Positions 27,647 to 37,157 of a DNA stretch of 64,000 nucleotides are shown here, in pieces (the first letter of the stretch is position 1; each line of letters opens with the position of its first letter). The stretch comes from Alishewanella aestuarii B11. GTDB lineage: Bacteria; Pseudomonadota; Gammaproteobacteria; Enterobacterales; Alteromonadaceae. The stretch is from contig NZ_ALAB01000011.1 in the NCBI RefSeq assembly GCF_000280055.1, positions 1-64,000 of the forward strand, in the 5' to 3' direction. The notes under the pieces were generated by a model. It saw only the letters and a list, made by a program, of their open reading frames with translations, was not told where the DNA came from and made no database searches. Position numbers and translations under genes: made by a program.

Positions 27647-28762
27647 ATGCAGCAAGTATTAAGCGCTGCCCAATTTTTTGATGGTTTTGTCTGGCAGTCA
27701 AATGTCGAGTTGTTGATTGAAAACGGTCGTATTGTAGACATCCGACCCTGTCGTGATACGCCACAGGCAACCTATTTGGTGCCGGGGTTTATCGATTTAC
27801 AGGTGAATGGCGGTGGCGGCGTGCTGTTTAATAACGCACCGACGATTGACACGCTTCGCCGGATGCGACAAGCCCATAGCCGTTTTGGTACCACGGCACT
27901 GCTGCCAACCCTGATCACCGACCAACTGGCGGTGATGCAGCAAAGTGCCGATGTGATTGCCGCAGCGGTTGCTGCTGGCGAGCCAGGCATTTTGGGTATT
28001 CACTTCGAAGGACCGCATTTATCGGCACCGAAAAAAGGTGTGCATCCGCTGCAACATATCCGGCCGTTGGCAGAGGCAGAGATGCAGCTGTATCTGCGCC
28101 GTGATCTTGGGTGTGTCTTGGTTACGCTGGCGCCGGAAAATGTGACGCCAGAGCAAGTTCAACGTTTAACCGCCGCCGGTGTTAAAGTTTGGCTTGGCCA
28201 CTCTAATGCCTGTGCCGCGCAGGTACAGCAAGCCCTCGCTGCCGGCGCGCAGGGCTTTACTCATTTATATAATGCAATGTCACCACTGACTTCGCGTGAG
28301 CCCGGCATGGTGGGTGTTGCGTTAACCGATAGTCAAAGCTGGTGTGGCGTGATTCTGGACGGTTTACATTTGCATCCGTTAGCGGCAAAGCTGGCAGTCT
28401 TAGCAAAACCCCGCGGCAAGGTGCTGTTAGTCACAGATGCGATGTCTCCGGTTGGCACCGACGAGACCGAATTTGATTTCTTCGCCGGTAAGGTGACCCG
28501 CCAAGGTAATAAGTTGACTGACAGTAGCGGCGCACTGGCCGGCTCAGTGCTGGATATGGCGGCGGCCGTGCGTTATGCGGTAAATACCTTAGATCTTGAC
28601 CTTGCAGAGAGCTTGCGCATGGCAGCCTTATATCCGGCGCAGGCGCTGGGGCTGACTGACCGCGGCCAGGCACAACCCGGCCATAGGGCTGATCTGGTGC
28701 AATTGAACGCGCAGCTACAGGTACAACAATGCTGGATTAACGGCGAAGCTCAACTGGGTTAA
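27647..28762 (+). CDS. nagA: N-acetylglucosamine-6-phosphate deacetylase
   Basis: The 371-residue amidohydrolase removes acetate from GlcNAc-6-phosphate, giving glucosamine-6-phosphate. Motifs include PGFIDLQVNGGGGVLFN, GIHFEGPHLSAPKKGVH (metal-binding Glu), WLGHSNACAAQV and THLYNAMSPLTSREPGMVG, LDGLHLHP and the catalytic Asp in LVTDAMSPVGTDE. It is followed by the permease and the convergent deaminase gene, so the cluster runs GlcNAc uptake to fructose-6-phosphate. No chitinase or GlcNAc kinase gene is present in the window. Confidence 0.95.
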   Translation: MQQVLSAAQFFDGFVWQSNVELLIENGRIVDIRPCRDTPQATYLVPGFIDLQVNGGGGVLFNNAPTIDTLRRMRQAHSRFGTTALLPTLITDQLAVMQQSADVIAAAVAAGEPGILGIHFEGPHLSAPKKGVHPLQHIRPLAEAEMQLYLRRDLGCVLVTLAPENVTPEQVQRLTAAGVKVWLGHSNACAAQVQQALAAGAQGFTHLYNAMSPLTSREPGMVGVALTDSQSWCGVILDGLHLHPLAAKLAVLAKPRGKVLLVTDAMSPVGTDETEFDFFAGKVTRQGNKLTDSSGALAGSVLDMAAAVRYAVNTLDLDLAESLRMAALYPAQALGLTDRGQAQPGHRADLVQLNAQLQVQQCWINGEAQLG

Positions 28763-28814
28763 GCTGGTAATCTAAGCCGGTAACGACAATAAGAATAACA
28801 ATAAGGATCCGAAG

Positions 28815-30134
28815 ATGCCCAATACCCAAACCACGCCAGCACCCAGTGTGTTGGTGCCGATGTTGATCCTGGCGGTGCTGTTTTTTCTGTTCGGTTTTGT
28901 GACCTGGCTTAATGGTGCACTTATTCCATTTTTGCAGATTGTCTGTCAGTTAAACGAGTTTCAGGCACTGTTGGTGACCTTTGTGTTTTATATTGCTTAC
29001 ACCGTCATGGCGATCCCGATGTCGTTTTTACTTAACTATCTGGGGTACAAAAAGGGTATGCTGGCTGGCTTACTCATTATGGCCTTTGGCGCCTTGCTGT
29101 TTATTCCGGCAGCGAAAGTAGCGGCTTATCCGCTATTTCTGTTGGCGTTGTTTTTGTTGGGTAGCGGCCTGACGATTTTGCAAACCGCAACTAACCCCTA
29201 TCTGGTTTGTATCGGTCCGCTCGATAGTGCTGCGATGCGGATCAGCATTATGGGGCTGGTTAACAAAGCGGCCGGAATAGTGGTGCCGATGCTGTTTGCC
29301 ACTCTGGTGCTGACCAATATTGAACAATATAGCGCTGCAGCGCTGGCAATGCTGCCAGCGGCAGAGCAGCAAGTACAACTGGCTGAGCTGTCGAATAGGC
29401 TGGTACTGCCATATGTGTATATGACGCTGATGTTGTTAGTGTTGTCTATATTTATCTGGTTTGCTCCTTTACCTGAGTTAGCAGAGCACAAGCACGAAAA
29501 AGGCGTCGAATTTAAGGCGGTAAAAGCGGTACTCGCTTATCCGCAGTTAGTACTGGGGGTGTTGGCGTTATTTTGCTATGTCGGTGTGGAGGTGATTGCT
29601 GCTGATACCATCGGTCTATATGGCAAACAACTTGGCGTGCCACACTTTGGCATCCTGACCTCATACACTATGAGCTTTATGGTGTTAGGGTATATTTTGG
29701 GGGTGCTGCTAATCCCGCGCTACCTGTCACAAGGCCGCGCTCTGCAGCTATCCGCTTTGGCTGGAGCGTTACTCAGTATCGGCGTTTTATTTGGCGCAAG
29801 CGATAGCCAGCAGTTGTCGGCTTGGCTATTTGGCTGGTTGGGTATTCCTCTAGTACCGGATTCCGTGGTGTTCGTTGCGTTACTGGGGTTGGCCAATGCG
29901 TTGGTATGGCCGGCGGTTTGGCCCTTGGCGCTGGAAGGCCTCGGGAAGTTAACTGCTACCGGCTCAGCCTTGCTGATAATGGGTATTGCCGGTGGCGCGG
30001 TGTTACCACTAAGTTATGGTTATCTGGCCGAACAGTCCGGTAATAGCCAGGGTGCGTACTGGATTCTCATTCCGGCCTATCTTTATATCTTATTTTATGC
30101 GATGAAAGGCCATAAGCTACGACGCTGGTCATAA
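28815..30134 (+). CDS. nagP: N-acetylglucosamine permease, NagP-type MFS (FucP family)
   Basis: The 439-residue protein has 12 membrane helices and FucP-family motifs: FFLFGFVTWLNGALIPFLQIVCQL, GYKKGMLAGLLIMAFGALLFIPAA and LGSGLTILQTATNPYLVCIG. In Shewanella and other Alteromonadales this family, placed beside nagA and nagB, takes up GlcNAc as free sugar by proton symport. The substrate is assigned from context and resemblance. It lies 52 bp after nagA and is probably cotranscribed. Confidence 0.88.
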   Translation: MPNTQTTPAPSVLVPMLILAVLFFLFGFVTWLNGALIPFLQIVCQLNEFQALLVTFVFYIAYTVMAIPMSFLLNYLGYKKGMLAGLLIMAFGALLFIPAAKVAAYPLFLLALFLLGSGLTILQTATNPYLVCIGPLDSAAMRISIMGLVNKAAGIVVPMLFATLVLTNIEQYSAAALAMLPAAEQQVQLAELSNRLVLPYVYMTLMLLVLSIFIWFAPLPELAEHKHEKGVEFKAVKAVLAYPQLVLGVLALFCYVGVEVIAADTIGLYGKQLGVPHFGILTSYTMSFMVLGYILGVLLIPRYLSQGRALQLSALAGALLSIGVLFGASDSQQLSAWLFGWLGIPLVPDSVVFVALLGLANALVWPAVWPLALEGLGKLTATGSALLIMGIAGGAVLPLSYGYLAEQSGNSQGAYWILIPAYLYILFYAMKGHKLRRWS

Positions 30135-30143
30135 CAACGGCGG

Positions 30144-30938
30144 CTAATCACGATTCAGGCGGCGCAATAGCGCCGCGTTTTCCTGTTCAATATGGCGGTA
30201 AAATGCCAGTTGCTCTAAGTCACTGGCAGCTTCTTCATCCAGTACTACTGTAGCCTGCTGGTGCAGCTGTAAAGCTGACGCCGGACAGCTGGCACTCAGT
30301 GGTCCCTCGATCATCGCTTTTACGGCCTCAGCTTTAGCTTTACCGGTTGCCAGTAACAGCACTTTGCGGGCATCCAGAATAGTGCCGATGCCCATAGTGA
30401 TTGATAGATGTGGTTGATATTCGCCGGGCGCAAAGAAGCGGGCATTATCGGCGATGGTTTGCTGCGTCAGGGTTTTAACCCTAGTGCGTGAACGCAATCC
30501 GGACGAGGGCTCGTTAAAACCAATATGGCCATTACGACCAATGCCCAAAAGCTGCAAATCGATACCATCTGAAGCCATGATTTTTTGCTCATACTGCTCG
30601 CAAGCAAGTAATGGATCTGCGGCGTCACCCTCTGGCACTGCGGTATTTTCTGGCTGAATATCAATGTGATTAAACAAGTGGTGTTGCATAAAATAGCGGT
30701 AGCTTTGTGGATGCGTTGCCGCTAAACCAATATATTCATCCAGATTAAAGGTTTTAACGGCCTGAAATGACACCTCGCCATGCTGATAGGCAGTAATTAA
30801 TTGTTGATACAGCAGAATGGGTGTCGCACCTGTCGCCAGCCCCAGCACAGAGGCAGGATGTTGCCTGATTTGCCGGATAATTGCAGCAGCACCATAACGG
30901 GCCACGGCTTGTGCATCTGGTTGAATAACGATCTGCAC
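30144..30938 (-). CDS. nagB: glucosamine-6-phosphate deaminase
   Basis: The 264-residue enzyme converts glucosamine-6-phosphate to fructose-6-phosphate and ammonia. Diagnostic segments are [27 protein letters not shown] (catalytic Asp), [19 protein letters not shown] (catalytic residues) and [27 protein letters not shown]. It is convergent with nagP, 9 bp apart, so has its own promoter. That upstream region carries an isolated MITE terminus at 30991-31009. Confidence 0.95.
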   Translation of the reverse strand: MQIVIQPDAQAVARYGAAAIIRQIRQHPASVLGLATGATPILLYQQLITAYQHGEVSFQAVKTFNLDEYIGLAATHPQSYRYFMQHHLFNHIDIQPENTAVPEGDAADPLLACEQYEQKIMASDGIDLQLLGIGRNGHIGFNEPSSGLRSRTRVKTLTQQTIADNARFFAPGEYQPHLSITMGIGTILDARKVLLLATGKAKAEAVKAMIEGPLSASCPASALQLHQQATVVLDEEAASDLEQLAFYRHIEQENAALLRRLNRD

Positions 30939-30990
30939 CCTGATACTCCTGTTAACAAATTTGACTTAGCCTACCATAAAACCGTTGTGA

Positions 30991-31009
30991 AAAACGTCAA
31001 CACGCCCTA
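30991..31009 (+). repeat. isolated terminus of the TA-flanked MITE found at 62631-62942
   Basis: AAAACGTCAACACGCCCTA repeats the right end of the 312-bp element at 62631-62942, including the flanking TA (17 of the positions, AACGTCAACACGCCCTA, are exact). No matching left end is visible nearby, so this is a relic or solo end. It lies in the nagB upstream region. Confidence 0.65.
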
Positions 31010-31099
31010 ATGCTTTGGCTGTTTTTTCTTTAGTTATTGGCAACTTTGCATCGGCTGGCATATGCTGAGAGCGAGAATAACAATTCACGGAGACAAACC

Positions 31100-33226
31100 T
31101 TGACTGCTGCAACCAAACCCCATCAATGGCGTTTCTTCCGCTCCGGCGGTTTTGACCAGGTCGCGATTGAAACTGCAGATGATTTACTGCATCTGCACGA
31201 ACTCGATCCTAAGCTATGGACTGTACTTAATTGCCCAACTACCGGCCTGGAATTTGACGACCGTACCCTGGCGCTAATGGATGGTGACGGCGACGGCCAA
31301 ATCCGGGTACCGGAGATCCTGTCGGCAGTGCGTTGGAGTTGCCAGCGCCTGACGGATGCTAGCATTATGTTTGCACCACCTGGCTTGCCGCTTGCTGCGA
31401 TTGCTGATCAGGACGCCGAAGGTGCCGGCATTAAACATGCCGCCGAACTGGTACTGCGCTATAGCGATAAAACAGCTGAGCAGAGCCTGCAGGTGGAGGA
31501 TGTGCTGGATACAACACGGTTATTCTCGGCTGATCACTTTAATGGCGATGGCGTGATTATGCCGGAGCTGACTACAGATGAAAGCTTACAATCGGTGCTG
31601 CTGCAGATCGTCGAAACTCAGGGTGGGGTTGCCGACCGCAGTGGCGGTCTTGGTGTGACTCAGGATACCTTATCGGCATTTTTTGAGCAGGCCGAAGCGG
31701 TAGTTAACTGGCACGCGGCTTTTACGGCAGAGCAGAATCAGCTTTGTCCGCTGGCCGATTCCACTGCCGATGCCGTTGCCGCTTTTGAAGCGGTTAAAGC
31801 GAAAGTTGATGATTATTTTGTACGTTGTCAATTGGCCGCCTTTGATCAGCGCGCTGCCGATACCTTAAATCCGTCTGCTTCGGTTTATGAAGTGCTGGCT
31901 AACCGCGTGGTAGCTGATGCTGATGCCGAGATAGCGGCTTTACCATTGTCTGCCATTGCGGCGGAGCGCCCTCTGGACTTAAGTCTTGGTATTAACCCAG
32001 CTTGGGCTTGCGCTATCGCCACGTTAAAAGACAAAGTGCTGACTCCGTTACTGGGGGCTGATTATGAAGTGCTGACTGCGGCTGACTGGCAACAGGTTTC
32101 TGCCAGGTTGGCAGCCTGGCGTAGCTGGCAGGCGGCGAAACCGGATACCGCCCTCCATAGTCTGGAACTGGAATATCTGCAACAACTGGTTGCCGGTGAC
32201 GTAAAAAACCGGCTGGAAGCATTGATTAATGACGATCTTGCCGCCAGTACTTTTGCCGATCATCTGTTAGCCTTGGAAAAGTTACTGCGTTATCAGCGCG
32301 ATCTGGTGACCTTATTGCGTAACTTTGTCAGTCTGAGTGATTTCTATCAAACCGAGCATAAAGCCATCTTCCAGGCTGGTACCTTATTTCTGGATCAACG
32401 TAGTTGCGAATTAGTGATGCGGGTCAGTGATCAGGGCCGGCATGCGACTATGGCACCTTTTAGTGGCTGTTATCTGGTGTATTGCAGCTGTGTGCGGCAG
32501 GGCGAAGCCCCGATGGATATCGTAGCAGCGCTGACCGGCGGCGATGTCGATGAGCTGATGGTGGCTGGTCGTAACGGTATCTTTTATGACCGCAAGGGCC
32601 GTGACTGGCGAGCAACAGTGACTAAAGTTGTGGCACAGCCAGTCAGTATCCGTCAGGCGTTCTGGTCGCCCTATAAGCGGGTTGCTGCCTTTATTGAAGG
32701 TCAGATCCAGAAATTTGCCGCCTCCCGCGATAAAGATATTGAAGCGAAAACCACCAGCGGTGTAGCAGATGCTGCCGCTGCACCTGCCGCGGCCCCCAGC
32801 AACTTTGATATTGCTAAATTTGCCGGTATTTTTGCCGCCTTTGGCCTGGCCTTAGGCGCCTTAGGCACGGCCCTGGCGGCGATAGTGGCGGGCTTGTTTT
32901 CGCTGAGCTGGTGGCAAATTCCGCTGGTATTACTCGGGGTAATGCTGCTGATTTCGGCACCATCGATGTTACTGGCGTATCTGACACTACGCCGGCGCAA
33001 TATTGGCCCCTTATTGGATGCTAATGGCTGGGCAGTGAATGCCCGGGCGAAAATTAATGTGCCTTTTGGTGCCTCGCTGACCGGACTGGCGCACCTGCCT
33101 AAGGGCGCCAAACGCTCCTTGCATGATCCTTTTGCTGAGAAAAAACGGCCCTGGGCGTTGTATCTGCTGTTGCTGATCATCGTTGCTGTAGCCGCCTGGT
33201 ACGGTTATCAGCGCTTTATGGGCTAA
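31100..33226 (+). CDS. EF-hand-containing membrane protein of unknown function
   Basis: The proposed TTG start at 31100 has GGAG 7 nt upstream and gives 708 residues. An in-frame ATG 63 bp earlier lacks a ribosome site. Near the N-terminus is a canonical EF-hand loop, DGDGDGQIRVPE (about residues 62-73), and a second degenerate loop, DHFNGDGVIMPE, about 85 residues later. A large soluble helical region follows. Near the C-terminus an Ala/Pro linker precedes two membrane helices (about 575-640), and a last one ends the protein (WALYLLLLIIVAVAAWYG). The bulk is therefore anchored at the C-terminus. I do not recognise the family. Calcium binding is predicted from the first loop. Confidence 0.75.
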   Translation: MTAATKPHQWRFFRSGGFDQVAIETADDLLHLHELDPKLWTVLNCPTTGLEFDDRTLALMDGDGDGQIRVPEILSAVRWSCQRLTDASIMFAPPGLPLAAIADQDAEGAGIKHAAELVLRYSDKTAEQSLQVEDVLDTTRLFSADHFNGDGVIMPELTTDESLQSVLLQIVETQGGVADRSGGLGVTQDTLSAFFEQAEAVVNWHAAFTAEQNQLCPLADSTADAVAAFEAVKAKVDDYFVRCQLAAFDQRAADTLNPSASVYEVLANRVVADADAEIAALPLSAIAAERPLDLSLGINPAWACAIATLKDKVLTPLLGADYEVLTAADWQQVSARLAAWRSWQAAKPDTALHSLELEYLQQLVAGDVKNRLEALINDDLAASTFADHLLALEKLLRYQRDLVTLLRNFVSLSDFYQTEHKAIFQAGTLFLDQRSCELVMRVSDQGRHATMAPFSGCYLVYCSCVRQGEAPMDIVAALTGGDVDELMVAGRNGIFYDRKGRDWRATVTKVVAQPVSIRQAFWSPYKRVAAFIEGQIQKFAASRDKDIEAKTTSGVADAAAAPAAAPSNFDIAKFAGIFAAFGLALGALGTALAAIVAGLFSLSWWQIPLVLLGVMLLISAPSMLLAYLTLRRRNIGPLLDANGWAVNARAKINVPFGASLTGLAHLPKGAKRSLHDPFAEKKRPWALYLLLLIIVAVAAWYGYQRFMG

Positions 33227-33242
33227 CCTGTATTAAAAACGT

Positions 33243-33269
33243 AAGGGCTGTTTATGACAGCCCTTTTTT
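33243..33269 (+). terminator. terminator after the EF-hand protein gene
   Basis: AAGGGCTG, loop TTTATGA and CAGCCCTT are followed by a T run. Confidence 0.9.
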
Positions 33270-33308
33270 ACATGGTGCGCTCTGACCAGTACGGCCGATT
33301 TGCTACGA

Positions 33309-34256
33309 CTAACCAGCGTCCCATTCAAAGCGGGTGGGCAGGGCAGAAAAGGCCCCAAAATGCTGACAGGTAAGGGAGCCGGCCTTAATGGCTTTTTGTA
33401 ATATCAGTTGCTGTAACACCTGATCGGCCAATAGACTTTGCCAGTCTTGATAGATAAGAGTTTGGCTAAGCTGATATAACCAGGCACCGACAAAGGCGTC
33501 GCCGGCGGCAGTAGTATCGACCACTTTTACCGGTTGCACCGGGATGCTCAGATTAAGCTTGCTATAACTCTGCACGGCTGCGCTACCGGCGGTAACCACG
33601 ATCCAGCGCTGCTTGTGCGCATTTAACGCGCTTAACCAGCTTTGCTCATCGCCATCCACGGCCAGATAACGCAGTTCATCGTCACTGAGTTTAATAATAT
33701 CGGCCTGTTGTAGCAGCTGTTGCACCAGCTCGCGGTTGGCTTGCCCGGTTGGCCAGAGGTTATGCCGCAAATTGGCGTCGATAGAAATTAACCAGCCGTG
33801 GCGTTTGGCCTCGGCTATCAGTGCAAAACTGGTATCGGCAATGGCGCTATCGGTCAGGCTATTTGAGCATAAATGCAAAATAGCCTGCTGCTGCCAGAAA
33901 TCCGCCGGCAAATGGCTGAGTCGATACAACAAATCTGCTGCCGGTGGCCGGTAAAATGAAAAGCTGCGATCGCCGTCGGCATTGAGCGCGACAAAGGCCA
34001 GCGCGGTTTTTGCCTCTGCCGTGCGCGCGCAGGCGCTGACATTAACGCCATAATGTTCCAGCTCGGCTTGCAGAAAATCCCCGAACATATCGGCCCCCAG
34101 CATGCCGACAAAGCGGCCATCGCCACCCAGTTTCGCTACGGCTACAGCGACATTCGCCGGTGCGCCGCCAGCGAAGCGGCGAAAGACACCGGCTTGTTGC
34201 GGATCCTGTAAGAAGTCAATTAAGACTTCGCCAAAACAATAGACTGGTAGCGACAT
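33309..34256 (-). CDS. scrK: fructokinase of the sucrose locus (PfkB family)
   Basis: The 315-residue PfkB-type kinase has the N-terminal GGAPANVAVAVAKLGGDGRFVGMLG motif and the C-terminal ATP/catalytic signature VVDTTAAGDAFVGAWLY, with Asp as base. It should phosphorylate the fructose released when amylosucrase consumes sucrose. It is divergent from the amylosucrase gene and shares a LacI-type operator with it (34278-34291, 22 bp from the kinase start). Specificity for fructose is inferred from this context. Confidence 0.9.
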   Translation of the reverse strand: MSLPVYCFGEVLIDFLQDPQQAGVFRRFAGGAPANVAVAVAKLGGDGRFVGMLGADMFGDFLQAELEHYGVNVSACARTAEAKTALAFVALNADGDRSFSFYRPPAADLLYRLSHLPADFWQQQAILHLCSNSLTDSAIADTSFALIAEAKRHGWLISIDANLRHNLWPTGQANRELVQQLLQQADIIKLSDDELRYLAVDGDEQSWLSALNAHKQRWIVVTAGSAAVQSYSKLNLSIPVQPVKVVDTTAAGDAFVGAWLYQLSQTLIYQDWQSLLADQVLQQLILQKAIKAGSLTCQHFGAFSALPTRFEWDAG

Positions 34257-34277
34257 TAGGGTACCTGCGAAGATTAA

Positions 34278-34291
34278 CTTAAATGTTTAAG
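34278..34291. promoter_or_regulatory. sucrose-regulator operator shared by fructokinase and amylosucrase
   Basis: CTTAAATGTTTAAG differs by one base from the perfect palindrome CTTAAACGTTTAAG at 39315-39328. It lies in the divergent promoter region. A looser inverted repeat (TTGCT...AGCAA, 34341-34359) sits nearer the amylosucrase gene. Confidence 0.75.
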
Positions 34292-34424
34292 CTTAAGCTA
34301 GCCTATTCGCCAGCTGTTGTAAATTAGACGCTGGCTAAAATTGCTTAAATTTTTAGCAAAGGCTTGCAATGCAGCAAAAATAAAGCAAAGATAGCGGATA
34401 AAACTTTGGTTTGGACCCTTGCTT

Positions 34425-36350
34425 ATGCCACAGTATCTGACCCGCTCCATGACAGCTGATCCTGCACAATTAGCGCATTTTTCTGATATTTTACTTAAAC
34501 GTTATAGTTCGTCGCTAAAAACGCTGGCGAAGGGGCGCTGGCCGCTGCTGGCAGAGCGTTTACGGCAGCAGTTACCGGCTTTGCTGGCACTATATCTGCC
34601 GCTTTATGGCGCACGCTTTGATGCCTATTATCATTTGGAGCAGCTGCTAAAAATTCTGGCCAAAGCCATAGCGCAGCGGCCGGATTATCTGCTGGCCGAA
34701 GATGCTGCGCCGCAAGATTGGCATCAATCGCAGCAGGCGCTTGGCTCGGCCTGTTATGTCGATCTGTTTGCCGGCGATTTTCAGAGGTTAAAGCAGCGTA
34801 TTCCGTATTTACAGCAAACCGGGATTAATTATCTGCATCTGATGCCGCTGTTTAAAGCGCCCGAGCCAAACAGCGATGGCGGCTATGCGGTATCAGATTA
34901 CCGCGCCACCATGCCTAAGCTGGGCACTATGACTGAGCTGGCAGATCTGATGCAGTCACTGCATCAGCATGGCATCAGACCGGTGCTGGATTTTGTCTTT
35001 AACCATACCTCAGATGAGCACCGCTGGGCGCAAAAAGCCAAAGCGGGCGACACTGAGTATCAGGATTATTACTTCTTTTTTGATGAAGCCGAACGTGATC
35101 GCTACGCGCCTTATTTACGGGAAATTTTTCCGGAAATCCGCCGTGGTTGTTTTACGCGGGAAGCCAATTCCGGGCGGTGGGTCTGGACCACCTTTAACAG
35201 TTTCCAGTGGGATCTGAATTACGCTAACCCGGCGGTATTTAATGCGATGGCGGAAGAAATGCTATTTCTGGCCAATCAGGGGGCTGCCGTACTGCGCCTG
35301 GATGCGTTAGCCTTTGTCTGGAAAGAGGCTGGCACTAACTGCGAAAACCTGCCGTTGGCACACACCTTGATCCGCGCCTTTAATCAGGTGGCACGGCTAG
35401 CGGCGCCGGCGCTACAGTTTAAATCAGAAGCCATAGTGCATCCGGATGAGGTGGTAAAATATATCGCCCCCGAGGAGTGTCAGCTATCATACAACCCACT
35501 GCTGATGGCCCTGCTGTGGAATAGTCTGGCGACCCGTAAAACCCGCTTGCTGACCGAGTCATTACAGCGGCGCTTTGCCATTGACCCACATTGTAGCTGG
35601 GTTAACTATATCCGCTGCCATGATGATATCGGCTGGACCTTTGACGATAATGTCGCCTGGCAGCTGGGGATTAACCCGGAGCATCACCGGCAGTTTTTAA
35701 ATCAGTTCTATACCGGGCAATTTGCCGGCAGCTTTGCCAGCGGGGTGCCGTTTCAGCAAAATCCGCAAACCGGCGATTGCCGCGTCGCCGGTATGCTGGC
35801 GTCATTAACCGGCGTTGAGCAGGCTCTGAAAACCGGTAATACTGCGCATTTACAGCATGCGTTGGCCCGTATTTACCTGCTTAATAGCGTGATCCTGAGT
35901 ATCGGCGGTTTGCCGCTGCTGTATATGGGCGATGAGCTGGGCCTGTTAAATGATTACAGCTATCAGCAGGATGCAGCGAAAAAAGACGACAGCCGTTGGG
36001 TAAATCGGGTGGCGGTTAATGAGCAGCAGCTTGAAAGCGCGACCGACAGTACTAAGCTGTCCGGTAAAATTTACCAGCAACTGCAGCAGCTGCTGGGCGT
36101 AAGGCGGCGCTTGCCGCTGCTGGGGCAGGGCAAAACCGAAATTCTGGCCAGTGCCAATCCGCATCTGTTTAGCTACCGCCGCTATCAGGATCAGCAAAGT
36201 TTGCTGTGTGTGGTCAATTTTAGCGAGCATAGTCAGACGCTGGCGATGCCGGCCTGCAGCCAGTGGCGGGATGAGTTAAGCGGTAACCTGTATCAGGGCG
36301 CCCGGCTTGAGCTGCAGCCTTATCAGGTCTTGTGGTTAACGGCACTGTAA
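34425..36350 (+). CDS. amylosucrase (GH13)
   Basis: The 641-residue enzyme aligns along its whole length with Neisseria polysaccharea amylosucrase, from the helical N-domain to the final LQPYQVLWL. It cleaves sucrose, builds an alpha-1,4-glucan and releases fructose. GH13 catalytic residues are visible: nucleophile Asp in VLRLDALAF, acid Glu in FKSEAIV and Asp in YIRCHDDIGW. The amylosucrase-type motifs GSACYVDLFAGDFQRLK and VWTTFNSFQWDLNY are also present. No signal peptide is seen, so it acts on imported sucrose. ATG 34425 is chosen over a TTG 6 bp earlier; the ribosome site is weak. A sucrose hydrolase is the main alternative. Confidence 0.93.
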   Translation: MPQYLTRSMTADPAQLAHFSDILLKRYSSSLKTLAKGRWPLLAERLRQQLPALLALYLPLYGARFDAYYHLEQLLKILAKAIAQRPDYLLAEDAAPQDWHQSQQALGSACYVDLFAGDFQRLKQRIPYLQQTGINYLHLMPLFKAPEPNSDGGYAVSDYRATMPKLGTMTELADLMQSLHQHGIRPVLDFVFNHTSDEHRWAQKAKAGDTEYQDYYFFFDEAERDRYAPYLREIFPEIRRGCFTREANSGRWVWTTFNSFQWDLNYANPAVFNAMAEEMLFLANQGAAVLRLDALAFVWKEAGTNCENLPLAHTLIRAFNQVARLAAPALQFKSEAIVHPDEVVKYIAPEECQLSYNPLLMALLWNSLATRKTRLLTESLQRRFAIDPHCSWVNYIRCHDDIGWTFDDNVAWQLGINPEHHRQFLNQFYTGQFAGSFASGVPFQQNPQTGDCRVAGMLASLTGVEQALKTGNTAHLQHALARIYLLNSVILSIGGLPLLYMGDELGLLNDYSYQQDAAKKDDSRWVNRVAVNEQQLESATDSTKLSGKIYQQLQQLLGVRRRLPLLGQGKTEILASANPHLFSYRRYQDQQSLLCVVNFSEHSQTLAMPACSQWRDELSGNLYQGARLELQPYQVLWLTAL

Positions 36351-36377
36351 GTTGGGCACAAGGCTTATTCTTTTCTT

Positions 36378-36401
36378 GCACCGCGCTTAAGGGCGCGGTG
36401 C
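36378..36401 (+). terminator. hairpin after amylosucrase gene
   Basis: GCACCGCGC and GCGCGGTGC pair perfectly around TTAAGG, 28 bp after the stop. The U-tract is weak, so efficiency is uncertain. Confidence 0.6.
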
Positions 36402-36477
36402 TTGCCAAAAGATATTCAAATCAACGACAAACCTATTTGTTTGCTGAAACCTCTGGTATCTCTGCTCAAACGCAGTT

Positions 36478-36765
36478 TTACAGCTCCTGCTCTGACAGCT
36501 GTTGACGACAGTGTCGTATTGTTAGCACCTTGATTTCATGGCTCACGCTATAAATAATACGATAATGGCCAATAATGATTTCACGGTAGTTGGCATCCAG
36601 TAACTCCGGAACCATTCGTCCCATCTCTGGCATTGAACCCAGCAAATCTGTTTTATCGAACAGGTGATTAACCCATTTTTTTGCTGCGACAGGATTATCC
36701 GCGGCGATAAATTCTGCCGCGTCACCAAGTTTTTGTAACGCTAGAGGTGACCAAACTACTTTCAT
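36478..36765 (-). CDS. RelE/ParE-family toxin
   Basis: The 95-residue protein has the ParE/RelE fold signature: VVWSPLALQKLGDAAEFIAADNPVAAKKWVNHLF, the central MPEMGRMVPELLDANYREIIIGHYRIIYSV, and the last strand VLTIRHCRQQL. ParE members poison gyrase and RelE members cleave mRNA; the sequence suggests the ParE side. It overlaps the preceding antitoxin gene by 4 bp, typical of a type II pair. Confidence 0.92.
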   Translation of the reverse strand: MKVVWSPLALQKLGDAAEFIAADNPVAAKKWVNHLFDKTDLLGSMPEMGRMVPELLDANYREIIIGHYRIIYSVSHEIKVLTIRHCRQQLSEQEL

Positions 36766-37043
36766 TTTTCCAGACGGCGCAGTATTTGGAAGCGCGCATC
36801 TTCACTCGATATACCCAAACCTGCAGCGAGCTGCACTTCTGCAGCACGCATTTCTTCAAGTAATTCGATTTTTTCTTGCATGGCTTCGTACTCAGCAACA
36901 TCGAGAACAACGGCGACACCTTTACCACGCTGTGTAATAACCAGTGGGCGACGAGTTTCATTGATTTGCTTGATAAAAGATGCGACGCCCGCACGGAACT
37001 CAGACAAGGGTCGAATATCTTGATCAAGGTGAATACGGCTCAT
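36762..37043 (-). CDS. Phd/YefM-family antitoxin
   Basis: From ATG 37043 the 93-residue protein has the Phd/YefM DNA-binding domain (IRPLSEFRAGVASFIKQINETRRPLVITQRGKGVAVVLDVAEYEAM) and a charged C-terminal tail that would wrap the toxin. It should neutralise the toxin and autorepress. Direct repeats lie just upstream (37059-37078). Confidence 0.92.
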   Translation of the reverse strand: MSRIHLDQDIRPLSEFRAGVASFIKQINETRRPLVITQRGKGVAVVLDVAEYEAMQEKIELLEEMRAAEVQLAAGLGISSEDARFQILRRLEK

Positions 37044-37058
37044 ACTGAACTCCACTTA

Positions 37059-37078
37059 GTACAAATTAACGTACAAAT
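37059..37078. promoter_or_regulatory. candidate antitoxin operator
   Basis: GTACAAAT occurs twice as a direct repeat with a 12-bp period (37059-37066 and 37071-37078), each copy including the palindrome GTAC. It is 16 bp upstream of the antitoxin start, where Phd/YefM repressors normally bind. Confidence 0.5.
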
Positions 37079-37157
37079 AATAGTCTCACAGAACGTTCAG
37101 AGCAAGGAATCGATTTAATATTAAGTTTGCTTGAGTTTGCGTAAGTAGGCTTGGCAA

